Source: Hymenobacter siberiensis (GTDB lineage Bacteria; Bacteroidota; Bacteroidia; Cytophagales; Hymenobacteraceae). From it: DNA of 64,000 nt. The stretch's first letter is position 1, and each line of letters begins with the position of its first letter. The position numbers and the translations under genes were made by a program. The stretch spans positions 496,001 through 560,000 of the forward strand of contig NZ_JAHLZY020000001.1 of assembly GCF_018967865.2 (NCBI RefSeq), read 5' to 3'. The notes under the pieces were generated by a model. That model did not search any database, had not been told where the DNA came from, and saw only the letters and a program-made list of their open reading frames with translations. Shown here piece by piece: positions 37,366 through 46,288 of this stretch.

Positions 37366-37646
37366 CGGGGTAGCGTTTTTTTTAGCAGCACATTTTCCAT
37401 TTGCAACCGCCCGATGGCCGCGTAGAGCGGCTCCACATCGGGGGCTGGCGCAACGGAAGCAGGGGCTTCGGCAAAGACCTGAACGGCTTGTTCGCGCAGC
37501 TGCAGCTTCCAGCGCGTGATTTGGGCCGTGGCCAACTGATAGTGGGCGGCCAACTCAGCCAGCGGTTGGCGCTCGGTGAGCGCGGCCAGCGCCACCTCGG
37601 CTTTGAACTCGGCCGTATAGCGACGGCGGGTGCGTTTTGGGGTCAT
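37362..37646 (-). CDS. IS3-family transposase OrfA (helix-turn-helix)
   Basis: A 94-residue DNA-binding protein with RRRYTAEFKAEVALAALTE and then the helix-turn-helix LAELAAHYQLATAQITRWK, followed by a short leucine-rich coiled segment (LYAAIGRLQMENVLLKK). It recognises the terminal repeats of the element. A run of eight A on the coding strand just before the stop (37376-37383) is a typical -1 slippage site. The shifted frame is open into orfB. Confidence 0.93.
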   Translation of the reverse strand: MTPKRTRRRYTAEFKAEVALAALTERQPLAELAAHYQLATAQITRWKLQLREQAVQVFAEAPASVAPAPDVEPLYAAIGRLQMENVLLKKTLPR

Positions 37647-37993
37647 AATCGAGCTAAGCTAGCCCGCTTAACCTGTCCAGCTTTTGGGGAGTACTACATT
37701 GATTGCCTGCGCATAGTTGAGGGAGGTTAATTCACTGGTTGCTTTTAACTCGACCAACACTTGGTCGTTGACCAGAAAGTCAGCCCGCCGCGACCCAATG
37801 GATGTTTCCTTATAGAAGACGGGCAAGTGTACCTCTGCTCGGAAAGCAACGTTAGCCGCCGCAAGCTCCACGCCCAGCCCCCGCTGGAAAATTGCCTCTG
37901 GAAACCCACTGCCCAACTCACTATGCACGCTCATGGCGCAGCCAATTATGGTTTCCGTAAGCCTGTTTAACCGAGTTTCAACTAACGTGAAAC

Positions 37994-38126
37994 GGGTGTA
38001 ATTCAAAACTACGCGCTGCCACCGCCAAGCAGAAGTTCGGACTGGTATCTGATGCCCTTAGTGGAGCCCAGAGGCAAGGGCCGATGACTCATGAAAAGGG
38101 CAGCGCGTAGTTTTGAATTGCACCCC
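37994..38126. repeat. 133-bp inverted repeat at the 5' end of the GxxExxY gene
   Basis: Arms of about 28 bp beginning GGGTGTAATTCAAAACTACG are complementary with two mismatches. The central 75 bases have no open frame. The first arm covers the only in-frame start codon of the GxxExxY gene. Confidence 0.85.
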
Positions 38127-38184
38127 ATGAAACCAATCCATAAAAACAAATCGGACATTCAACAGCACGACATTGCCCCAAAAT

Positions 38185-38234
38185 AATCGGCCACAAAATA
38201 CGTGAAATCCGCTTAAATCCGAAAAATCAGTGAT

Positions 38235-38237
<3 letters not shown>
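38185..38237 (-). repeat. Right 53-bp inverted repeat of the GxxExxY cassette
   Basis: This is the inverted copy of 36240-36292 (four mismatches). Read on the minus strand it starts with TAA, the stop codon of recQ, so the repeat begins exactly at the end of the gene. Confidence 0.9.
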
Positions 38238-40439
<2,202 letters not shown>

Positions 40440-40789
40440 GGGACAAAAGCACTGATGAAAGGCGTACCGACTCGCGGTTCATAACGAAGATAAGCAATAA
40501 CCCCTATTTTCAGCATGAAAAATGGTGTTTCTCATGAATTGTGGAAAACAATTTATTCATATTGCTGCCGCTTGCGAAATGCGAAGAGGCTATTTGGAAA
40601 ATTCGGGCTCTCAACCCCGTCCATCTGTGGCAAGTAGCGGTTTCCGAAGTGGCGAGCCACTTGACTTGACATAAGTTAGCGGTTGGCCTGCTATAAATTA
40701 TCCATTAACCGGCACTGGCTGGTTTTGGCCGGGGGAGGCGGGCTCAGCTTCTTTCCCCCAATTTTGCAATAACATTTCGCGTCTTGCTC
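40440..40789 (+). promoter_or_regulatory. Divergent intergenic region between recQ and kdsD
   Basis: A 350-base region moderately richer in A/T than its flanks. There is no open frame. TTGACA at 40666-40671 and TATAAA at 40692-40697 resemble a sigma-70 promoter but are 20 bases apart, so this is weak. No exact TAnnTTTG was found before the kdsD ATG. Confidence 0.35.
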
Positions 40790-41806
40790 ATGCCTGCTAC
40801 TATCCATTCTGATAATGCCACCACCGGGGCGGCCCCGGTTGCCGTCGATGTGCTGGCCATTGCCCGCCAGGTGCTGTACGAGGAGGCCGATGCCGTGCGC
40901 GCCGTGGCCGACGCCCTTGCTGCCACGCCCGATTTCGTGGCCTGCGTGCAGGCTATCCTGCAGCTGGAGGGCCGCGTGGTAGTCACGGGTATTGGCAAAA
41001 GCGCCCACATCGCGGGCAAAATCGTGGCCACGCTCAATAGCACTGGCACGCCGGCCCTGTTCATGCACGCCGCCGATGCCATTCATGGCGACCTGGGCAT
41101 GATTCAGCCGCAGGACTTTGTCATTGCCATCAGCAAGAGCGGCGACACGCCCGAAATCAAGGTGCTGGTGCCGCTGCTGCGCCGCAAGGGCGTGCCGCTG
41201 GCCGCGCTCGTGAGCAATGCCGATTCCTACCTGGCCCAGCAAGCCACTTACGTGCTGCACGCCCCCGTTACTAAAGAGGCCTGCCCCAACAACCTCGCGC
41301 CCACTACCAGCACTACCGCTGCCCTGGCCCTGGGCGACGCCCTGGCCGTGTGCCTGCTCGAAAGTCGCCAGTTCACGGCCGCCGACTTTGCCCGCCTGCA
41401 CCCCGGCGGCACCCTCGGCAAGCGCCTCTACCTGAAAGTGGGCGACCTGAGCCGCCAGAATCAGCGCCCCCAGGTGCCGGCCGATGCCCCGCTGCGGGAA
41501 GTGCTGCTCGAAATATCGGGCAAGCGCCTCGGGGCCACCGCCGTGCTCGATGCCGCCGGCCAGCTCGCGGGCATCATCACCGATGGCGACCTGCGCCGGA
41601 TGCTGGGCAGCTTTTCGGACCTGGAAAAGCTCAATGCGCGGGACATTCTAACGCCCCAGCCCGCTACAATTGATGTGGAAGACTTTGCCGCCGAAGCCCT
41701 GGCCCGCATGCAGCAACGCAACATCACGCAACTGGTAGTGACGGAGGACGGACAGTTTGCCGGGTTCATTCATCTGCACGACCTGCTGCGCGAAGGGTTG
41801 GTTTGA
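40790..41806 (+). CDS. kdsD: D-arabinose-5-phosphate isomerase (KpsF/GutQ family)
   Basis: A 338-residue enzyme making arabinose-5-phosphate from ribulose-5-phosphate, the first step to Kdo of lipopolysaccharide. The N-terminal SIS domain has VVVTGIGKSAHIAGKIVATL, the family signature STGTPALFMHAADAIHGDLGM and ISKSGDTPEIKVLVP. The linker LHPGGTLGKRLYLKVGDL leads to a tandem CBS pair (TDGDLRRML, TPQPATID, IHLHDLLREG). The start is ATG 40790; a TTG six bases upstream is also in frame. manC follows on the same strand but with its own promoter box. Confidence 0.95.
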   Translation: MPATIHSDNATTGAAPVAVDVLAIARQVLYEEADAVRAVADALAATPDFVACVQAILQLEGRVVVTGIGKSAHIAGKIVATLNSTGTPALFMHAADAIHGDLGMIQPQDFVIAISKSGDTPEIKVLVPLLRRKGVPLAALVSNADSYLAQQATYVLHAPVTKEACPNNLAPTTSTTAALALGDALAVCLLESRQFTAADFARLHPGGTLGKRLYLKVGDLSRQNQRPQVPADAPLREVLLEISGKRLGATAVLDAAGQLAGIITDGDLRRMLGSFSDLEKLNARDILTPQPATIDVEDFAAEALARMQQRNITQLVVTEDGQFAGFIHLHDLLREGLV

Positions 41807-41879
41807 TTGCGTTGGCTTTTCAATTATATAGTATTTATTGAGTAAATAGCAGACCTGCACGCCCCATCTCGTTCTCCTT

Positions 41880-41887
41880 TACATTTG
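41880..41887 (+). promoter_or_regulatory. -7 box placed for a leaderless manC transcript
   Basis: TACATTTG matches TAnnTTTG and ends 5 bases before the manC ATG. Transcription would then begin at or next to the start codon. Confidence 0.5.
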
Positions 41888-41892
41888 CCTCA

Positions 41893-42975
41893 ATGAATTC
41901 CAATTACATCGTTGTCATGGCTGGCGGTATTGGCAGCCGGTTCTGGCCGTTCAGCCGCACCAACCACCCCAAGCAGTTTCACGACGTGCTGGGCACGGGC
42001 CGCTCCATGCTCCAGCTCACCGTGGACCGCTTCCAGGGTATCTGCCCGCCCGAAAACGTGTTTGTGGTGACCAACCGCGACTACGTAGACTTGGTGCAGG
42101 AGCACCTGCCCCACCTGCCCGCCGACCAGATTCTGGGCGAGCCCATTGGCCGCAATACCGCGCCGTGCATTGCCTATGCCTGCTACCGCATTGCCCAGCG
42201 TGACCCGCAGGCTATCATCATCGTGACGCCCGCCGACCACGCCGTGCAGCGCGAAGACGAGTTTCGCCGCCTCATCGACATCGCCGTGGCGGCCGCCCGG
42301 GCCAGTGATGTGCTCATCACCCTCGGCATCCAGCCTTCCAGGCCCGATACCGGCTACGGCTACATCCAGTACATGGACGACCAGAGCCTGCCCGGCGGCC
42401 AGCTGCACAAGGTGAAAACCTTCACCGAAAAGCCCAATCTGGAGCTGGCCCGCATGTTCGTGGACAGCGGCGACTTTCTCTGGAACTCCGGCCTGTTTGT
42501 GTGGCGCGCCGAGGTCATCATCGATGCCTTCCACCACTATCTGGGCGACATTGCCGAGGTATTTGATGAAGGAGCCGAACAGCTGGGTACGACCGAGGAA
42601 GAGGAGTTCATCAGCCGGGCCTACTCGCGCTGCCGCAACATCAGTATCGACTACGGCGTGATGGAAAAGGCCGATAACGTGTACGTTCTGCCCGCCGATT
42701 TCGGCTGGAGCGACGTGGGCACCTGGGATTCGTTGCACCGCATCGGCAACCACGACGAAAACAACAACATGGTGAGCGGCGACGTGCTGCTCTACGATAC
42801 GACCGGCTGCGTCATCAAAACCCCCGCCGACCGCCTCGTGGTAGTGCAGGGCCTGGAAGACTACATCGTGGCCGAGTACGACAACGTGCTGCTCATCTGC
42901 AAGCGCAGTGAGGAGCAGCGCGTGAAGGATTTCGTGGCCGATGTGAAGGCGAAGAAGGGCGGGGGGTATAACTAG
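41893..42975 (+). CDS. manC: Mannose-1-phosphate guanylyltransferase
   Basis: A 360-residue nucleotidyltransferase producing GDP-mannose from GTP and mannose-1-phosphate, a precursor for surface polysaccharides and glycoproteins. The signature VVMAGGIGSRFWPFSRTNHPKQF is at the N-terminus. FVVTNRDY, EPIGRNTAPCIAYA, IVTPADHAV, FTEKPNLELA and DYGVMEKADNVYVLPADFGWSDVGTWDSL follow. The C-terminal cupin isomerase domain of bifunctional ManC/AlgA enzymes is absent, so this is the monofunctional form. It lies next to kdsD, another envelope-sugar gene. Confidence 0.96.
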   Translation: MNSNYIVVMAGGIGSRFWPFSRTNHPKQFHDVLGTGRSMLQLTVDRFQGICPPENVFVVTNRDYVDLVQEHLPHLPADQILGEPIGRNTAPCIAYACYRIAQRDPQAIIIVTPADHAVQREDEFRRLIDIAVAAARASDVLITLGIQPSRPDTGYGYIQYMDDQSLPGGQLHKVKTFTEKPNLELARMFVDSGDFLWNSGLFVWRAEVIIDAFHHYLGDIAEVFDEGAEQLGTTEEEEFISRAYSRCRNISIDYGVMEKADNVYVLPADFGWSDVGTWDSLHRIGNHDENNNMVSGDVLLYDTTGCVIKTPADRLVVVQGLEDYIVAEYDNVLLICKRSEEQRVKDFVADVKAKKGGGYN

Positions 42976-42982
42976 GCTGCCG

Positions 42983-43172
42983 AAAACCTCCCCTCCTTAC
43001 CAAGGAGGGGAGGTTTTGCGTAGCAAAAACGGGGGTGGTTGCGCCGTTGCACGACACCCGAGCGATTCCCGGTATAATCCGGGCGTTTTCGTTCGGGTGT
43101 CGTGCAACGGCGCAACCACCCCCGTTCGCGCCTCTTCGGCGCTCACATCCCCTCCTCAACTGAGGAGGGGAG
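42983..43172. repeat. 190-bp compound palindrome between manC and rlmB
   Basis: A hairpin with CTCCCCTCCTT arms at 42983-43017 starts the element. A 32-bp inverted pair (43030-43061 and 43093-43124, beginning CGGGGGTGGTTGCGCCG) is the core, and CCCCTCCTCAACTGAGGAGGGG ends it. It separates convergent genes and may end both transcripts. Confidence 0.85.
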
Positions 43173-43180
43173 TGGTCGTT

Positions 43181-44263
43181 CTACTCCGCTTGGTTCACGC
43201 GCTGCCGGGCCACTTCAAACATCATAATGCCAGCAGCCACGCCCACGTTCAAGCTCTGAATCTGGCCGCTCATGGGCACTTTCAGCTTCACATCGGCCAA
43301 GTTCAGGAGGTCGGGCGAGATGCCGTCTTCTTCTGAGCCCATGAGGATGGCTACGGGGCCGGTGAAGTCAATTTCGGCGGCACCTACTGCTTCTTCGGCT
43401 TTCTCGGTACAGGCCACGACGGTAATGCCGGACTGCTGGAGGAAGCGTATGGTTTCGTGCAGATTATTCTCGCGGCACACGGGCAGGATATTCAATGCGC
43501 CGGCACTGGTTTTCAGGGCGTCGCCGTTGATTTGGGCCGCGCCCCGGCTGGGCACCACGATGGCCTGCACGCCCAGGCACTCGGCCGTGCGGGCAATGGC
43601 GCCGAAGTTGCGCACGTCGGTAATGCGGTCGAGCAGCAGCAGGAAGGGTACTTTTCCTTCCTCAAACAAGCCGGTCACGATGGTATCGAGCGGCGCGTAG
43701 TCGATGGGCGATACAAAGGCTACCGCGCCCTGGTGGTTCTTGCGGGTCAGGTTGTCGAGCTTCTCCACGGGCACCAGCTGCACCTGGATGCCAGCGGCGC
43801 GGGCGGCCGCCGAAATGTCCGTTACGAGACTGTTTTTGGTGCCGCGCAGTAGGAAAATCTTCTCTAGGGTGCGGCCCGCGTTCAGGGCTTCCTGAATTGG
43901 GCGCAGGCCAAACAGCATGTCGATGCTCGCTGCCTGGGCCGGGCGATTTTCGTAGCGGGGGCGCTCGCCGCCGGCGTTGCTGCCGCGCTCGCTGCTTTCG
44001 CTGCGCTCGCGGTAGGGTGGGCGCGACTCGCCACGGTCGGAGCGGCCGGTGCGGTCGCCGGCGGCTTCGTCGCGGTTGTCGGAGCCGCCGCGGCCTTTGG
44101 GACGGGCGGGCAGGTCGTCAAATTCAGCGCCGCCACGGTCGGGGCGGAACTGTTTCGGGGTGACGGGGCGGTTGGCGCCGTCGTAAAAGCGGCGGCCGGC
44201 TACCGGGCGGGCAGGGCGGTTGGGGCGTTCGGGCCGGTCAGGGCGGTCAGTGGGGTTCTCCAT
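43181..44263 (-). CDS. rlmB: 23S rRNA 2'-O-methyltransferase RlmB (TrmH/SpoU family)
   Basis: A 360-residue SPOUT methyltransferase. It modifies the ribose of a guanosine in the 23S rRNA peptidyl-transferase region (G2251 in E. coli). Residues about 1-112 are a low-complexity Arg/Pro/Gly/Asp-rich extension. The substrate-binding domain starts at MLFGLRPIQEALNAG, followed by the catalytic knot: LLDRITDVRNFGAIARTAECLG, KTSAGALNILPV, ILMGSEEDGISP and MSGQIQSLNVGVAAGIMMFE. The long arginine-rich tail, absent from E. coli RlmB, may bind RNA. Its start overlaps the end of the GWxTD gene by 64 bases in another frame, so the two are coupled. Confidence 0.93.
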   Translation of the reverse strand: MENPTDRPDRPERPNRPARPVAGRRFYDGANRPVTPKQFRPDRGGAEFDDLPARPKGRGGSDNRDEAAGDRTGRSDRGESRPPYRERSESSERGSNAGGERPRYENRPAQAASIDMLFGLRPIQEALNAGRTLEKIFLLRGTKNSLVTDISAAARAAGIQVQLVPVEKLDNLTRKNHQGAVAFVSPIDYAPLDTIVTGLFEEGKVPFLLLLDRITDVRNFGAIARTAECLGVQAIVVPSRGAAQINGDALKTSAGALNILPVCRENNLHETIRFLQQSGITVVACTEKAEEAVGAAEIDFTGPVAILMGSEEDGISPDLLNLADVKLKVPMSGQIQSLNVGVAAGIMMFEVARQRVNQAE

Positions 44264-45471
44264 TTTTCAACGGCGGCATACCAGAGCAACTCATACTCGG
44301 GCCGGCGCACCAATTCGTAGTAATCAGGGGCAAAGGTACTCGGCCGGGGCCGGAAGGTGTAGGTGATGGGCCCGCCGCCCAGCCCGCCATCGGAATAAAA
44401 CCACCGTTCCTCGCCGTTGAACAGCCGCCGCACGCCCGGCGGCGGCCCCAACACCACGTACAGCAAGCCCCTATCGGTGAGCCAGCCGGCCTTGTGGGCC
44501 GCGAAAAGCCGGTTGGCCGCCGTCACGCGGCCGTAGAACTGCCGAATCAATTCCTTGCCCTGCCGCTGGTTGCCCTGGGCAATGTCGAGCCAGAATTTAT
44601 CCACCGCCCGCTTAGGGTCGGGCGCGTCGGTGAGGCGCTGGCGCTCCTGGCTGGTGGTGAGGTAGCGCAGCGGCTCAATCAGCTCCGAGGCGGTGGTGAG
44701 GGCGGGATAATTATTAGCCCCCACCAGCACGGCCAGCGTGCGGATGGGCATGCCGCCCGCGCCGCCCACCTTCAGCGCGTACAGGCCGGCCTCCTGAAAG
44801 CGCAGCGGCTCGCCGGGCCGGGCCTCGGCCGAGTCGAGCACGGGCAGCAGGCGCGGGCCGGCGGGCATGGCGGCCGGGCTGGTCATGGGCGGCAGGGCGG
44901 GCGCGGGCGTCACGGCGTAGCGCTTCCAGCGTACGGGCTGCATCAGGCCGTAGCTGTCCACGCCGAAGGTTTCGCCGGCCCGCACGTAGCGGCGGGCCAG
45001 CGGCTGCCCCACCGAATCGGTGAGCACGAAGGGCCGCGCCAGCACGGATTCGGTCAGGCGCAGCCAGGCGGTGGTGGCGGGCTCCTGGTAGTCGTCTTTG
45101 GTATCGGCGGGGGCGGTGCTGAGCTGCAACATGGCCCCGGCGGGCACGCGGGCCGCCGCAATGCAGAAGCTGAGGCGCCGGCTGCCATCGGCCTCGGGGT
45201 GCGAGTGCTGTTGGCGGCGCGGGATGCTATCCTGCCACAGCGGCAGCTTAGCTTCGTAGCTGGGCCAGGCGGCCAGGCGTAGCGGGTGGCCAGGCCCGAG
45301 GCGGGCGGGGGCCGGCAGGCGCAGGTAGAGGCGCAGGCTGTCGCCCTCGCGGCGGGTGTCCACGGCCAGGTGCGGAGCGTCGCGGTAGAGGCCGGCGTAG
45401 TCGGGACGCGGGGCCAGCGGCGCGAAGGCCGTGAGCAGCAATACAACCAATAGAAGCAAACGAACCGGCAT
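44200..45471 (-). CDS. GWxTD-domain protein
   Basis: A 423-residue exported protein with a signal peptide (MPVRLLLLVVLLLTAFAPLA). The GWxTD domain, common in Bacteroidota and Acidobacteriota, is at the C-terminus: KFWLDIAQGNQRQGKELIRQF, FAAHKAGWLTDRGLLYVVLGPP with GWLTD near residue 327, then EERWFY. The function of the domain is not established. The N-terminal part is beta-rich. Its last 64 bases overlap rlmB, which is unusually long for a natural overlap and encodes the Arg/Pro-rich start of RlmB in the second frame. Confidence 0.85.
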   Translation of the reverse strand: MPVRLLLLVVLLLTAFAPLAPRPDYAGLYRDAPHLAVDTRREGDSLRLYLRLPAPARLGPGHPLRLAAWPSYEAKLPLWQDSIPRRQQHSHPEADGSRRLSFCIAAARVPAGAMLQLSTAPADTKDDYQEPATTAWLRLTESVLARPFVLTDSVGQPLARRYVRAGETFGVDSYGLMQPVRWKRYAVTPAPALPPMTSPAAMPAGPRLLPVLDSAEARPGEPLRFQEAGLYALKVGGAGGMPIRTLAVLVGANNYPALTTASELIEPLRYLTTSQERQRLTDAPDPKRAVDKFWLDIAQGNQRQGKELIRQFYGRVTAANRLFAAHKAGWLTDRGLLYVVLGPPPGVRRLFNGEERWFYSDGGLGGGPITYTFRPRPSTFAPDYYELVRRPEYELLWYAAVEKWRTPLTALTGPNAPTALPAR

Positions 45472-45918
45472 AGAATAAAACTACGTGAAAACGGACGGCA
45501 TGGCTAACGAAGAATCTGCCCAAAGTGAAGTATTTGGTGCCGAATGCTCCGGCGGGCCGCATTTGCCCCCAACCCGATGAGTTAGGCGCAAGTGCGACCC
45601 GAATGTGTCCATGTCACTTCCTGTCGGAGACAGTTGAGGTCCTCGGGAGCACTTGTCTCCTTGTGCCAAATGCTCCCGAGAACCTCAACTGCCTATGTCA
45701 CCTCGTTCCCAAGGCAGTTGAGAAATTATTGAAAAGGGTCGTTGCTTAAATGAAAATATCCCGAGCGGTTCTCACTTGCGTAAACTTGAGAGTAAGTAAG
45801 TACCAAGCCATTAGCTTTTAGCTGATAGCTGTAAGCCTTTGTTCTCATATCCAATTGATTACGCCGGTCTTATTGTTCGTTTAATTAGGGCTTAGCACTT
45901 AATAAACATCGTCTTTCC
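45472..45918 (+). other. Intergenic region with a short-stem palindrome
   Basis: About 450 bases with no supported gene. A 74-codon frame at 45525-45749 is built from the repeats themselves and is not believed. A 61-bp palindrome lies at 45631-45691 and CAGTTGAG recurs at 45714. The segment from 45750 to 45918 is A/T-rich and likely contains the promoter of the small gene at 45919. Confidence 0.5.
45631..45691. repeat. 61-bp palindrome (CAGTTGAGG type)
   Basis: Arms of 21 bp (CAGTTGAGGTCCTCGGGAGC and its complement) pair with one mismatch around a 19-base loop. The half-motif CAGTTGAG appears again at 45714-45721. Confidence 0.8.
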
Positions 45919-46125
45919 ATGTCTCTCCGCCTCGACCGCACCGCGTTTCACGCCGGCACCCACGCCGAAACCGAAGCCTGCCACCGGGTGCAGGAGCCCG
46001 CCACCCTGGCCGAGCGTCTGCGGGTGGCCATGTACCTGAACAGCGTGGCCTTCAATTTCGACCTCAACAACCCGCCCCGACTGGACCGCACGGCGTTTTC
46101 GTGCCGCGCCCACGCGGAGCACTAG
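45919..46125 (+). CDS. Small protein with duplicated LDRTAF motif
   Basis: A 68-residue protein. RLDRTAFHAGTHAE at the N-terminus and RLDRTAFSCRAHAEH at the C-terminus are clear copies of each other. Between them lies a helix (ATLAERLRVAMYLNSVAFNFD). No signal peptide or membrane segment is seen. The internal symmetry and a stop followed by a palindrome and terminator support a real gene. Function is unknown. Small proteins of this shape in Bacteroidota sometimes pair with toxins or nucleotidyltransferases, but no partner gene is adjacent. Confidence 0.65.
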   Translation: MSLRLDRTAFHAGTHAETEACHRVQEPATLAERLRVAMYLNSVAFNFDLNNPPRLDRTAFSCRAHAEH

Positions 46126-46143
46126 GAATGGGCAGTTTCGGCC

Positions 46144-46223
46144 GTAGCGCGAACTTTTAGTTCGCGTCCCCGTGCCGTTGCAACGATTGATGTTTGGGGA
46201 CGCGAACTAAAAGTTCGCGCTAC
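46144..46223. repeat. 80-bp palindrome (GCGAACTTTTAGTTCGCG type)
   Basis: 28-bp arms beginning GTAGCGCGAACTTTTAGTTC are perfect complements around a 24-base loop. Each arm itself contains the small palindrome GCGAACTTTTAGTTCGC, so two alternative folds are possible. Confidence 0.88.
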
Positions 46224-46225
46224 TA

Positions 46226-46259
46226 AAAAGGCCGGCCCGCACATTGCGGACCGGCCTTT
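46226..46259. terminator. Bidirectional terminator
   Basis: AAAGGCCGGCCCGC pairs with GCGGACCGGCCTTT around ACATT, with one mismatch, between the convergent small gene and the DUF2723 gene. Confidence 0.85.
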
Positions 46260-46288
46260 ATTCATTTACTCAGTCACCATCTCACCGC

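Larger units (their letters stand above)
36462..37698 (-). mobile_element. IS3-family insertion sequence (IS150-like)
   Basis: A 1,237-bp element. Its 26-bp terminal inverted repeats (36462-36487 and 37673-37698) start TGTACTACTCCCC and TGTAGTACTCCCC, with two mismatches. A 3-bp duplication TTG lies at 36459-36461 and 37699-37701. It carries overlapping orfA and orfB on the minus strand. Both ends and both reading frames are intact, so it may still be active. It interrupts a GxxExxY gene. Confidence 0.95.
36350..38006 (-). pseudogene. GxxExxY-family protein gene split by an IS3-type element
   Basis: The N-terminal part (38006 to 37699) encodes LTETIIGCAMSVHSELGSGF, then PEAIFQRGLGVEL, VPVFYKE-like HLPVFYKETSIGSRRADFLV and VLVELKATSELTSLNYAQAIN, which is the GxxExxY family, a small PD-(D/E)xK-like fold. 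The frame is broken by the IS at 36462-37698. Removing the IS and one TTG copy rejoins it to 36458-36350, adding NYLKAYHLEVALLVNFGESS and onward to TAA. The joined protein is about 140 residues, the normal family length. The start is unsure: only TTG 38006, inside a repeat, is available in frame. Its biological role is not established. Confidence 0.85.

Noticed and set aside
40666..40697. TTGACA and TATAAA resembling a sigma-70 promoter before kdsD
   Set aside because: The spacing is 20 bases, and Bacteroidota use TAnnTTTG-type promoters; kept only as a note in the intergenic entry.
45525..45749. 74-codon frame with repeated LVPNAP motifs
   Set aside because: It is made from the palindromic repeat at 45631-45691, has no recognisable start context and no domain; the repetition in the peptide reflects the DNA repeat.
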